Source: an uncultured Bacteroidota bacterium
Lineage (GTDB): Bacteria > Bacteroidota > Bacteroidia > AKYH767-A > JABDAW01
Direction: 5' to 3'
NCBI GenBank assembly: GCA_903911135.1
Contig: CAIWCG010000178.1
Coordinates: forward strand, 1 to 47,707
Length of the DNA: 47,707 bases
A program made the position numbers and the translations under genes. Of this stretch, positions 18,491 through 28,200 are shown in pieces. How positions within the stretch are numbered: the stretch's first letter is position 1; each line of letters starts with the position of its first letter. The notes below the pieces were generated by a model. The model was not told the origin of the DNA and did no database searches. It saw only the letters and a list, made by a program, of their open reading frames with translations.

Positions 18491-18781
18491 ATGAGAAAAA
18501 CAAACGAACAATCACTCAAAGACGTAATTCAAGACTTACTGAATGCCTACAAGCTGAAAGGAAAGCTGAATGAATTCAGGCTCGTCAAATCATGGGAAAA
18601 GGTAATGGGAACCACCATCGCTTCAAGAACTTCCGATATTTTCATACGTAACCAAACGCTTTTCATCAGGATTGCTTCGGCACCACTGAAAAACCAACTC
18701 TTTCTTTCCAAGACCGAAGTCATGAAAATGCTGAATGATGAAGCTGGAGAAATAATCATAACCAATATGGTGCTTTTATAA
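18491..18781 (+). CDS. DUF721 (DciA-like) protein
   Basis: The 96-residue protein opens with SLKDVIQDLLNAYKLKGKLNE, then VKSWEKVMGTTIASRTSDIF, and a basic/hydrophobic ending (LFIRIASAPLKNQLFLSKTEVMKML). This is the DUF721 pattern. The family includes DciA, which helps load the replicative helicase in bacteria lacking DnaC, and the short Bacteroidota forms are inferred to share nucleic-acid binding. The length is typical for the short form. It precedes a Vsr gene on the same strand with a 56-base gap, so joint transcription is possible but not certain. Confidence 0.85.
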   Translation: MRKTNEQSLKDVIQDLLNAYKLKGKLNEFRLVKSWEKVMGTTIASRTSDIFIRNQTLFIRIASAPLKNQLFLSKTEVMKMLNDEAGEIIITNMVLL

Positions 18782-18837
18782 TGGTTTTTTTTCGGTAAGG
18801 ATGTCTTGTCCAAAATGATTTTACGATTTCTTTTAGC

Positions 18838-19260
18838 ATGGCAGATATCTTCGACAAGGAAACACGGAGCTATGTGATGTCTCGCATACGCAGCAAAGAT
18901 ACCAAACCCGAACTCCTGGTTCGAAAGTATTTTTTCTCTCAAGGCTTTAGGTATAGATTGCATGAAAAGAAGTTGCCCGGCACACCTGATATCACTTTAC
19001 CCAAGTACCATACCGTGATTTTTGTGCATGGATGTTTCTGGCATGGCCACAAGAACTGTAAATATGCCTGCATTCCAAAAACCAGAACGGAGTTTTGGAT
19101 GAATAAAATTGCGCGCAATAAAATGAATGACCGAACGAACATCAAACTTCTCAAATCTCTTGGTTGGCAGGTGCTGGTGATTCATGAATGCCAACTAAAG
19201 AAAGATAAAATCAACAGGTCATTGAAAAAAATAGTAGAGAAGATCAATCAAAGACTTTAA
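18838..19260 (+). CDS. vsr: Vsr-type DNA mismatch endonuclease (very short patch repair)
   Basis: The 140-residue protein shows the full Vsr pattern: MSRIRSKDTKPELLVRKYFF (~15-34), the GTPDITLPKY beta-strand with the catalytic Asp (~48-57), VHGCFWHGHKNC (~62-73), a zinc Cys in YACIPKT, and W/K residues near NKIARNKMND. Vsr nicks 5' of T in T:G mismatches that arise by deamination of 5-methylcytosine. It is normally found beside a cytosine-C5 methyltransferase. None is in this window, so the gene is an orphan here, and the partner, if any, is elsewhere or lost. Confidence 0.93.
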   Translation: MADIFDKETRSYVMSRIRSKDTKPELLVRKYFFSQGFRYRLHEKKLPGTPDITLPKYHTVIFVHGCFWHGHKNCKYACIPKTRTEFWMNKIARNKMNDRTNIKLLKSLGWQVLVIHECQLKKDKINRSLKKIVEKINQRL

Positions 19261-20084
19261 TAAGGGGTTCTTTTGGTGGTTTTTATGAGTGGAATTGGTG
19301 GTTTTTATTTGGAGATTAATCAATGGAATATTTAAGGTATTTTATGGGTAGAAATCTTAAGGAAAATGGGTGTTTTTTACCGGAAAATGGAGCGCGAAAA
19401 AAGGTGAAAAACGACGGTTCATTTAACATAATAATTTAGACATGCCTTGATAATGAATAAGTTCCACCATAGAGGAGGACAGAATTGGGGATTGGAGGAA
19501 GGATTTTGCCATAGAGTTGGGGCTTTTTTACGATGAGGAGGAGGGTATTGAGAAATAGTGATAAAATGGGTGTTTTTGGTGGGTGTGGATGGGGTGGCGG
19601 GACTGACATTTTGTCATTGGGGTGTGGGTATAAGTGCATTAATGGCAAAAACTAGGGGTTTGAGGGGTGGAAATGGGGCAAGAGGGGGTAAAAAATCTCA
19701 TAGAGATGGATGGTTTTTGAAATTGGATGGAGGATATTTTGGATGAACGAAAAGGCATGAATATTTGGGCAGGGGACAGGGGAAAGGAGGGGGATGTTTT
19801 TGGGAAAATGGAATAGTTTTTTTGTGATGGGGGAAGGGATGATTTTATTTGGGTGTAGGTACATCAAAATGGCCCAAAAAGTTTATTAAAGATTAAAGAG
19901 GAAATGGGAGCCTAATTAAAATAAACGCTTGGACAGGTAAGTGGCGAAGGCATGATTTATCTTGCTGCCGATTCTCCAGATGGGCAGTGATTGTTTTAGT
20001 AGCATCGTTTAATAATTTCCAATGTAATAAAGAGTTCTAAAAAGATGAAAAACACCATCAATCTTCTTGATTGTTCATGGGACC
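19261..20084. other. intergenic, strongly G/T-skewed
   Basis: About 800 bases with strong G and T excess on the + strand between 19270 and 19860. The stretch 19563-19856 can be cut into fourteen 21-base blocks that tend to have T-runs early and G-runs late (ATGGTTTTTGAAATTGGATG, ATGTTTTTGGGAAAATGGAA). This is a possible very degenerate relative of the 21-bp arrays, much weaker than the others. The ORFs called here (61-71 residues) have no gene-like features. 19870-20084 shows nothing. Confidence 0.35.
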
Positions 20085-21458
20085 TCATAAATACGATCCA
20101 AGGAAATCTCGATACCACTTGCCAGACTCCTTGATTATTCTCTCTTGTGTTTTAAAATCCACATAAACCATTCCGAATCGCTGACGATACCCTTCAGCCC
20201 ATTCAAAATTATCAGTAAGCGACCAAACAAAATATCCTGAAATGGAATATCCATCCTGTTTCGCTTGTAGTACCTGTTCCATGTGTAATTGCAAATAATG
20301 TTTTCTGTCCTTATCATCCACCAACGTGCCAATTAGTTCATCTGGAAACGATGCCCCATTTTCTGTAATGATTAGCTTTTTAATTCCTTTGTAGCCATTA
20401 TATTTTTTAATCATCTCATACATTGCCTCTGGATAAACCTCCCAATTCATCAAGGTATGATACACTTTTCGCTTATCTGCGGGCACCAGTTTGGCTTTCA
20501 AAAATGGGATAAAGAAACTATGTTTTACCACTTCGCGAGTATAGTTTTGAATGCCTATGAAATCAAAATCAGCTTTCATCAATTCCTCGTCACCCTTATG
20601 CATGTATTTTTTGATTTTTTTCAAAAAAGGTATTTCATCTATGGGATATCCAAGGCCAAGAGAAGGTTCTAAAAAGCAATTGTTCAGCAAGGCATCGATT
20701 CTCTTTGCAGCACTTTTATCTTTTTCAGAATTGGAATACGGAGTGATATAAGAGCCTGAAAAGGTGGAACCCACTTCTGCATCCGGTTGTATTTTCTTAA
20801 TTGTTTTAAAACCGATTCCCTGGCACAATACCGCATGATGCATGGCTGCAAGAAAGTTGGAGAAACCTTTTCTGCCTGGGGCATGAACTCCGAGATAATA
20901 TCCGGCACCAGTGAATCCCAAAGGTTCATTGAGTACCATCCAGTACTTTACTTTATCCTTAAATGCATTCACGCAAACTTCTACATATTCCTTAAACCAA
21001 TGAATGATATCCCTATTCGTCCAACCACCTTTCTTTTCAAGGGCAAGAGGTAAATCCCAATGATATAAGGTAATCCATGGCACTATGCCCAATTCCAGAC
21101 AATAATCAATGACCTTATGATAAAATTCCAATCCTTTTTCGTTAATGGCTCCTACGCCTTCAGGTAAAATCCTTGACCATGAAAAGGAGAACCTGAAATT
21201 TGGAATTCCCAATTCCTTAATCAATTCGATATCCCTTCGATAGTCCTTATAAAAGTCACAGGCAACTTCATGGGTATCATTATTATGAATTTTATTTTTC
21301 TTTGAAGTGAACTCATCCCAGATCGATAATCCCTTCCCATCGATATTTATTGAACCTTCCGTCTGAAGCGCAGAAGTGGAAATGCCCCAAACGAAATCTT
21401 GGCCAAAATCCTCTTTGGTAAAAGCAATGGGAAGGTCTGAATGATTCTTTTTATGCAT
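20085..21458 (-). CDS. glycoside hydrolase family 1 beta-glucosidase-like enzyme
   Basis: At 457 residues it is normal length for GH1. Landmarks are DFVWGISTSALQTEG near the N-terminus, FRFSFSWSRILPEG, TLYHWDLPLALEKKGGW, the acid/base Glu in MVLNEPLGF (~residue 178) and the nucleophile in IITENGASFPDE (~370). The closing SLTDNFEWAEGYRQRFG binds the aglycone side. It hydrolyses beta-linked glucosides, galactosides or similar. No signal peptide is present, so it acts in the cytoplasm. It is the last gene of a reverse-strand run after a MurG-like glycosyltransferase (51-base gap) and an LpxH-like phosphoesterase. That suggests turnover or editing of a glycolipid or glycan made by the same unit; this link is inference. 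Confidence 0.93.
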   Translation of the reverse strand: MHKKNHSDLPIAFTKEDFGQDFVWGISTSALQTEGSINIDGKGLSIWDEFTSKKNKIHNNDTHEVACDFYKDYRRDIELIKELGIPNFRFSFSWSRILPEGVGAINEKGLEFYHKVIDYCLELGIVPWITLYHWDLPLALEKKGGWTNRDIIHWFKEYVEVCVNAFKDKVKYWMVLNEPLGFTGAGYYLGVHAPGRKGFSNFLAAMHHAVLCQGIGFKTIKKIQPDAEVGSTFSGSYITPYSNSEKDKSAAKRIDALLNNCFLEPSLGLGYPIDEIPFLKKIKKYMHKGDEELMKADFDFIGIQNYTREVVKHSFFIPFLKAKLVPADKRKVYHTLMNWEVYPEAMYEMIKKYNGYKGIKKLIITENGASFPDELIGTLVDDKDRKHYLQLHMEQVLQAKQDGYSISGYFVWSLTDNFEWAEGYRQRFGMVYVDFKTQERIIKESGKWYRDFLGSYL

Positions 21459-21509
21459 CCTGTTTTGACAATAATGTAAAAGCGAAGCTGATGAAAATGT
21501 TTGAAAGGA

Positions 21510-22553
21510 TTATTTATGAAATAGGTTGTAGTGCTGTGATTCAAATTCGGTATCCAACAACTTTTTTCCAGCATGGTTTTCTATAATAGTATCTACTATC
21601 TCATTAGTCTGATCGGGATAATCCACCTCCACGATATTTGTGTCATTTAGCCAATCTTCCAATTTATCATGATACTTTTCTTTTAGTTTTTTCATGACTG
21701 GAACTCCCATACTTTTTAGCATCGCTGCATTGCAATGTTGTTCATATTGAGTTTTCATAGGGATTACCAATAACTTTTTCTTCAAGAACAAGGCCTCACT
21801 TGCAGTACCGAAGCCCGCATTGCAAAGAACACCCTTTGAGGAAGCCATGCTTTTCAGAAACATATCCTTGTCAATTGGAAGTATGGTGATGTTCTGGAAT
21901 TTATAATTCTCCGTATAATGCTTGCTGAACACCACCCAATTGATATCCTTGAACTTTCGCAGATTCTTTATGATTCGTTCATCATCATAAGAGGGCAAAT
22001 AAACGGTATAATGCCCTTGATTGGTAGGTTTCAGCTTTCTCACTTCCTTGCGGATTATGGGTGTATAAATATTCTTATCGAGACTTTTAAAATGAAAGCC
22101 ATAGTTGTAGTTTGTTGGAGCATAATTGCGCAGGATTATTTTTCCCAATACATCCTTCTTTTTGGTTTCAGGTGCCAGAGGGTGTAGTGTCGCCACCTGA
22201 TTACTCAAACCGATGCAGGGCTTTTTCGCTTTTATGCAAGCCCATGATGTAACTGGTTCAAAATCGCTGATGATAAGGTCATATTGTTCCACATCCAGCG
22301 ACTTGATTTCTTTGTACAATTTCCTCGAATTTATTTTCCAATACGTTCTCCATAAATCCAATCCACCTTGCTTTCCAAAGATAAAGGAAAGTCCCCTGAA
22401 TTTGTATTTAACATCAAAAGGCAATTCAATATCATTCTGGATACCGCTAATGAGAATATCCAAATCTCCCTTTTTCTGAAGATAGGGAATTATTTCCATC
22501 GCCCTTGTGATATGGCCATTTCCGGTGCCTTGCACCCCATAAAGTATCTTCAT
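21510..22553 (-). CDS. MurG-like (GT28/GT-B) glycosyltransferase
   Basis: The 347-residue protein opens with MKILYGVQGTGNGHITRAM, a glycine-rich loop equivalent to the GGTGGH loop of MurG. The second half has VLCNAGFGTASEALFLKKKLLVIPMKTQYEQHCNA (~245-280), the NDP-sugar-binding segment of GT-B enzymes. It likely transfers a sugar from a nucleotide sugar to a lipid at the inner face of the membrane. Its ATG overlaps the stop of the LpxH-like gene by four bases (ATGA), so the two are translationally coupled. LpxH-like hydrolase plus glycosyltransferase is a recurrent Bacteroidota pair, so a role in lipid-A-like or glycolipid metabolism is plausible. The acceptor is unknown. Confidence 0.85.
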   Translation of the reverse strand: MKILYGVQGTGNGHITRAMEIIPYLQKKGDLDILISGIQNDIELPFDVKYKFRGLSFIFGKQGGLDLWRTYWKINSRKLYKEIKSLDVEQYDLIISDFEPVTSWACIKAKKPCIGLSNQVATLHPLAPETKKKDVLGKIILRNYAPTNYNYGFHFKSLDKNIYTPIIRKEVRKLKPTNQGHYTVYLPSYDDERIIKNLRKFKDINWVVFSKHYTENYKFQNITILPIDKDMFLKSMASSKGVLCNAGFGTASEALFLKKKLLVIPMKTQYEQHCNAAMLKSMGVPVMKKLKEKYHDKLEDWLNDTNIVEVDYPDQTNEIVDTIIENHAGKKLLDTEFESQHYNLFHK

Positions 22554-23428
22554 GATAAATCAAAAGTTTTATTACCCACTATTTTAAATTCACCAAGCAT
22601 CTGTTTGAAAATTTCATCATCCGACATCATCACCAAACCTTCCTCCTCTTCCTGTTCGCTCTCCTTAAAGTCATTTTCATTATATCTGAACAAAGTCCAT
22701 TTGCCATTCAAATATTCCAAAGCTGTGAGGTTCTCTATCCAATCGCCAGAGTTTAGATATTCTACCTGCCCTTTCTCCGTTTTTATGGTTTTCATTTCCG
22801 GATGGTGGATATGTCCGCATAATACATAATCATAACCATTCTCTATGGCTATATCCGCTGTGGTAGTTTCGAAATCATTCAAGAATTTCACTGCCGACTT
22901 CACGCTATTCTTTATAGTTTTCGATAAGGATATCTTCCCTCTCCCCATCTTAACCGAAATCCAATTGCAAAGGGTATTGATAAGAATCAATAGGTCGTAA
23001 CCATGCGAACCAAGCTTGGTAAGCCATTTCGAATGCTTCATTGTTACATCAAAAACATCACCATGAAATATCCAAGTCTTCTTGCCATCCAAGTCCAACA
23101 GCAATTTATTGTCTATTACCAACGAACCCATCTTGAAACCTGCAAATTTCCGAAGCATCTCATCATGATTTCCTGTGATATAATAAACCTTGGTTCCTTT
23201 GCTGATCCATTTTATCAGAATTTGAATGACACCCATGTGCGATTTCGGCCAGTAGCGTTTCCTGAACTGCCACATGTCTATGATATCGCCATTGAGAATC
23301 ACCATCTTGGGCCTTACGCTTTTCAGGTATTTCATCAGTTCTATGGCATGGCAGCCATAAGTCCCCAAATGAATATCCGATAGCACCAGAATATCCACTC
23401 TCCTTTTCTTTTTTTTAGTCTTTTCCAT
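22550..23428 (-). CDS. LpxH-like calcineurin-type metallophosphoesterase
   Basis: The 292-residue protein has a complete metallophosphoesterase set: LSDIHLG (~16), LNGDIIDMW (~45), ITGNHDE (~79), FHGDVFD (~117) and CGHIHHPE (~200). The layout matches UDP-2,3-diacylglucosamine diphosphatase-type proteins, which cleave UDP-diacyl-GlcN to lipid X in lipid A synthesis. Many Bacteroidota carry more than one relative, so this copy may have another nucleotide-lipid substrate. The N-terminus is very basic (EKTKKKKRR) and the C-terminus is an acidic low-complexity tail (ESEQEEEEG). It is the first gene of the three-gene run. Confidence 0.88.
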   Translation of the reverse strand: MEKTKKKKRRVDILVLSDIHLGTYGCHAIELMKYLKSVRPKMVILNGDIIDMWQFRKRYWPKSHMGVIQILIKWISKGTKVYYITGNHDEMLRKFAGFKMGSLVIDNKLLLDLDGKKTWIFHGDVFDVTMKHSKWLTKLGSHGYDLLILINTLCNWISVKMGRGKISLSKTIKNSVKSAVKFLNDFETTTADIAIENGYDYVLCGHIHHPEMKTIKTEKGQVEYLNSGDWIENLTALEYLNGKWTLFRYNENDFKESEQEEEEGLVMMSDDEIFKQMLGEFKIVGNKTFDLS

Positions 23429-23822
23429 AAAATAATCTTATTGGTAATTGTTCCATAGTGTATGCTGAATCGTCATTCCTGATCGGGTAATCTATCTTGT
23501 CCACACAAAACCATTCCATACTCTTAAATTCTTTGCTATCAATGTCATTCTGTAAGGAGACATTAAGGGTGGAGGATGCTTTGATGAACTGCCGAGTGGT
23601 TTTTATATGTGTTAGCGTATTTATCAAAATTATCCAATGCAAAAATACCCCTGCCATCGAAAGAAATGATTAAGCCAATGTAAATTTTATGTTAACGATG
23701 ATATGGATGATGAAATATTTCGTTCGTAGGGTCAGGGTCAAAAAGAAAAACAAGAAATTTCATGGGACCATTAATGTTCATACTTTTTACTGGCCTGACA
23801 AGTAGGTTAAGCAACTCTCCCA
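23429..23822. other. intergenic; only a doubtful 80-residue ORF
   Basis: The reverse ORF 23415-23657 overlaps the phosphoesterase start by 14 bases and ends YTMEQLPIRLFYGKD. It has no motif, promoter box or composition that would set it apart from chance. Nothing else is visible. Confidence 0.4.
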
Positions 23823-24581
23823 CTACCTCCACCGTTTATACCAAGGTTTCTTGACAACGGTAATACCCACCTTTAGCATCAATTTGATGAATTCATAAGA
23901 TGTTATCGCACTGTATGCTAGCGTTGAGCCATCATTTATGTTGTGTGTTACTATCAACATGCCTATGAATTCTTTGGTTTTTGCACTGAAAACTGGGGAT
24001 CCGGCTTCCCGTTCAGGTTTCCCTTCAAAATGAATCGTTAAAGTCATGGTTCTATTCTTAGGATCCAAAATTTCAGGCTTATCGTAATTGCCCTCCGAAT
24101 TTTCAGATACAAATTGAGCGAGATGGTTAATGCCGCCCATGCCGTGATTGGTGCAATAATATTTCTCCAAGTTATGAGAACGGATGTTCAGCGTCCTGTT
24201 TTCCCAAGAATATCTCAAAGATACATTGTCCAGCGCATCCTTCAAACTTTCACAGTAAACGATTTCATTCAAATGCTTATAGTCCTTGCAACACTGAACC
24301 GGAGCTATGTCATACGACTGGCTTAAAACAATGAATGTGATGCCTACCTCCTGATATTCATAGATGTTTTCTGCCGTGAAAGGAATGCTGAAACCGTTTA
24401 TCAAGATGAAACATTTGCAATATTTCAAGTTATTTTCCGGCTTTATCGATAGTGCGTTTACACCCTGATGGGCACAAGCAATGATGTTTTTGGTCACAAA
24501 AAAGCATTCCGAAAGCGAAGTTACCATAGGCTCCCTTTCACCTATCGCCTTATAGCTAAGTTTTAAAATCAGCCCTGTCAT
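23823..24581 (-). CDS. trypsin-like (S1-type) protein, probably lacking the catalytic serine
   Basis: The 252 residues contain ECFFVTKNIIACAHQGV, which fits the strand and His motif of trypsin/HtrA-like proteases. YDIAPVQ fits the Asp motif (DlAll). EREAGSPVFSAKTKEFIGML fits the GDSGSPvf...vGi segment. Aligning the last motif puts Ala where the nucleophile Ser should be (R-E-A-G-S-P against G-D-S-G-S-P). No signal peptide is visible, so it is cytoplasmic. It may be a binding pseudo-protease or, if the alignment is off by a position, an active enzyme using another Ser. Such single trypsin-fold proteins occur in islands with effector domains; no partner is directly attached here. It lies head-to-head with the NUDIX/helicase pair. 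Confidence 0.6.
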   Translation of the reverse strand: MTGLILKLSYKAIGEREPMVTSLSECFFVTKNIIACAHQGVNALSIKPENNLKYCKCFILINGFSIPFTAENIYEYQEVGITFIVLSQSYDIAPVQCCKDYKHLNEIVYCESLKDALDNVSLRYSWENRTLNIRSHNLEKYYCTNHGMGGINHLAQFVSENSEGNYDKPEILDPKNRTMTLTIHFEGKPEREAGSPVFSAKTKEFIGMLIVTHNINDGSTLAYSAITSYEFIKLMLKVGITVVKKPWYKRWR

Positions 24582-24892
24582 GACGTGACTTCCTTTCGTA
24601 TCAAAAACAGGATATCATAAACCATTCTTTGCTTGACCGTTAAGCCTTCTACATGCAGAAAATTCGCTTCCATAATTAGGTATCTTTTTTAACCCTGCAT
24701 AATTACATTAATTGCGGGAGGTTTAGGTAATAATCTTGAATCTGTATCCATTTATTCCAGATGTGACTCATAGTCCGTTGTGAGATGAGTAAGGTGGGGG
24801 TGATTTTTATTAATTAAATTATGTGTAATTTTCCGCACCAGAATTTGAAGACCTCTTTGAATAAATAGATATTGATAAATGTTTAATTGAGA
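24582..24892. other. divergent intergenic region
   Basis: About 310 bases between the protease-like gene (reverse) and the NUDIX gene (forward). AT content rises towards the NUDIX start. No clear TAnnTTTG box, palindrome or terminator is seen. Confidence 0.4.
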
Positions 24893-25279
24893 ATGATAAA
24901 TGTCGCATGTGCCATCATATTAAAGGATAATAAGTTTTTAGTTACTCAAAGAAGTGAATATATGAATCTGCCTTTAAAATGGGAATTCCCAGGAGGCAAA
25001 ATTGAGAAGGAAGAAACGGCTGAAGTTTGTTTGATGAGGGAACTAAAAGAGGAATTAAATATTGAAGTTGCCATTATTAAAAAACTCAACAATAATATTC
25101 ATGACTATGGTAATGTGGTGATAAATTTAATTCCATTTGTTGTGGAGTACATTTTAGGTGAAATAGTTTTATCCGAACATGCCTCATATCAATTACTGGA
25201 AAAAGATCAATTGCATTATTTGGATTGGGCAGAAGCTGATTTACCAATTTTAAAAGAATTAATTAACTCAAATATATGA
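24893..25279 (+). CDS. NUDIX (deoxy)nucleoside triphosphate pyrophosphohydrolase (MutT-like)
   Basis: The track begins at TTG 24887; I prefer the ATG at 24893 (128 residues, MINVACAIIL). The NUDIX box is complete: GGKIEKEETAEVCLMRELKE followed by ELNI, matching GX5EX7REUXEEXGU with Asn in place of the last Gly. The start (INVACAIILKDNKFLVTQRS) is the MutT/8-oxo-dGTP diphosphatase type. It hydrolyses a nucleoside triphosphate to monophosphate and pyrophosphate. Its stop overlaps the start of the helicase gene by four bases (ATGA), so the two are made together. A MutT-like enzyme beside a PLD-helicase is known from defence-type islands, so the real substrate may be a signal or a modified nucleotide. 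Confidence 0.92.
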   Translation: MINVACAIILKDNKFLVTQRSEYMNLPLKWEFPGGKIEKEETAEVCLMRELKEELNIEVAIIKKLNNNIHDYGNVVINLIPFVVEYILGEIVLSEHASYQLLEKDQLHYLDWAEADLPILKELINSNI

Positions 25280-28200
25280 ACCAAGGAATTTATGAGGAGT
25301 TAGTAACACAATTAGTTGCTACAAAATTAAATGAAATTGATAGGTCCAAATTTTATATCAAAGAAGTTAAAATTGATAAAGAAGAAGCCTCAAATATCCT
25401 TTCACAGCATTTGTCAAAAACAATAAAATATGCTCTATCAATTATTAAAGGTGACGACATAATAGAGCGTCAAATTGAAATTGCAAATAAAATTATCAAA
25501 TTATTAAAAGAGGAATTAAACCAAGTAGATTTTGATGATGATTTGGTAAGCATCGAAGGGAAAATACTAAAAGCGGTTTTCGAAAAAACAGATGCACATT
25601 TTTCCGATTTGGATTTGCATCTTAAAGAAATTACACCTTATACTAGACTAACCCATAGTGAATTATTTACAGGAGGGAACGTTGGCTTATCATTAGAAAG
25701 TGAATTAAAAAAAGAAATCCTATCATCAAACAGGATAGATTTATTGGTTTCATTTATAAAATGGAAGGGAGTTGTAATCCTTAAAAGTGAATTGGAAGAG
25801 TTTACAAAAAGAGGAGGGAAATTACGAGTTATTACAACGACATATATGGGTGCTTCGGATTACAAAGCTATCCTTGAATTATCAAAACTTGAAAATACCG
25901 AAGTGAAAATATCTTATAACAATGGAAATGAAAGGTTGCATGCAAAAGCATATTTATTTCATAGAAATACAGGTTATCATACAGGATATATAGGCTCGTC
26001 AAACTTTTCAAGGTCTGCCCTTACAGATGGATTGGAATGGAACATTAAAATAACAACCAATGAAGTAAGCCATATTATTGATAAGTTTCAAAAAACATTT
26101 GATGCTTATTGGTTGAATAAGGAGTTCGAATTATTTGATGAAATAAAAGATTCAGAAAAACTATTAGATGCACTTAAACAAAGTAAACTTTCAAAAAGTC
26201 AAAACAACACACTGGCATTTTTTGATTTGACACCACACCAATATCAAAAGGAAATTTTAGAAAAGTTAGACGTTGAAAGAAACGTACATGGAAGATATAG
26301 AAACTTAATAGTTGCTGCAACTGGAATGGGAAAAACCATTATTTCTGCCTTCGATTACAAGAATTTTCGACAAAAAAACAAATCATCAAAATTGTTATTT
26401 GTTGCACATCGAAAAGAAATTCTAACTCAATCAATGGCAACCTTTCAAGGAGTTTTAAAAGATAATAATTTTGGAGAATTATGGGTTGATGGTATTGTTC
26501 CTTCAAATTATGAATTTGTTTTCGCATCGGTTCAAACACTAAATAATAAGATTAAAGATTTATCACTTTCTCCAGAGTATTATGACTATATTATAATTGA
26601 TGAAGTGCATCATATTAAAGCTGCAAGTTATAGACCAATTATAAACTATTTTAAACCTAAAATACTTCTTGGATTAACAGCTACTCCAGAAAGGATGGAT
26701 GGAGGCGATATACTAGAAGATTTCTGCAATAAAATTGCTGCAGAAATCAGATTGCCTGAAGCATTAAATGGAAAACATTTATGCCCTTTTCAATATTTCG
26801 GAATATCTGATAGTATTGATTTATCAAATGTAGGTTGGGAGAAAGGCAGATATGTTGCAAGTGAATTAACAAAGTTGTATACATCAAATGATAGAAGGGT
26901 TAATGAAATCATTTTCAACTTAAATAAATATACTAAAGATATTAACGATTTAAGAGCACTATGCTTTTGCGTATCTATTGAACATGCGAAGTTTATGGCA
27001 GAAAAGTTTTCATTAGCTGGTTTAAAAGCAAATTGTTTGACTTCAGAAAACGATGTGGAACGCGAAGCTTTAAGAAAACAATTACAAATTAAAGAAATCA
27101 ACTATTTATTTGTTGTTGACATTTTTAATGAAGGAGTTGACATTCCTGAAATTGATACGGTTTTATTTTTACGCCCCACTGAAAGTCTAACCGTTTTCTT
27201 GCAACAACTTGGACGAGGATTAAGATTAGCTGAAGGCAAAGAAAACTTAACTGTTTTAGACTTTGTTGGGAATGCAAGACCAGAATACAATTTTGAGAAT
27301 AAATTTAGAGCATTAATTGGCAAAACAACGACCACAGTTCAGAAAGAGTTAGAGGATAATTTTCCTCATTTGCCATTGGGTTGTTCAATAATTTTAGAAC
27401 AAAAAGCAAAAGAAATAATATTGAAGAATATTATTTCTGCTACTACATTTAATAGAAACCAAATTATACAAAAAATTAGAAACTTTGAAAGCCAAACAAC
27501 CTTACCTCTCACTCTATATAATTTTTCTTCATTCTATAATATACCAATTCAAACAATTTACAGTAAATATAGAAAAGATAGTTGGAATAGGCTTCTGCAA
27601 TTAGCCGGTAAAATTGAAGCTTTTGAAAGCACTAATGAAAATCAAATTGTTTCAGCCATTCGTAATAAATGGCTTTCTACAAATTCATCTAGCTATTTCA
27701 ATTTTCTATTGAGAATTGCAAAGCAAAACTTTATTGTTGAATTAGAAAACTTTACAGAAGACGAAAAAACTATGCTTCTAATGCTTCATTATGATGTTTG
27801 GCAGAATGCAGGAGGTTTTCCAACATTAGAAGAAAGCATAAAGGAAATTGGGAGGAATAGCATTTTAGTTCAAGAGATCATTGAAGTATTACAAATTTTA
27901 TGTGATAAAATTAATTTCAAAGAAATTCATATTGAATTACCATTCAGCCAACCATTAAAACTACATGCGAGATATACAAGAGACCAAATATTAACAGCTT
28001 TCAAATTGAATACATTTGAGAATAAATCTTCTAATCGAGAAGGAGTTGCAGAAAATAAGAAAATAAATGTTGAAATGCTTTTTATTGACCTTATCAAATC
28101 AGAAGAAGATTATTCACCTACAACTATGTATGAAGACTATGCAATAAGCGATTTGCTGTTTCATTGGCAAAGCCAAAACTCCGCAAGGCCAGACAAAGGA

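Noticed and set aside
23415-23657. 80-residue reverse ORF before the LpxH-like gene
   Set aside because: Overlaps the next start, with no motif or promoter. Cannot be separated from chance in AT-rich DNA.
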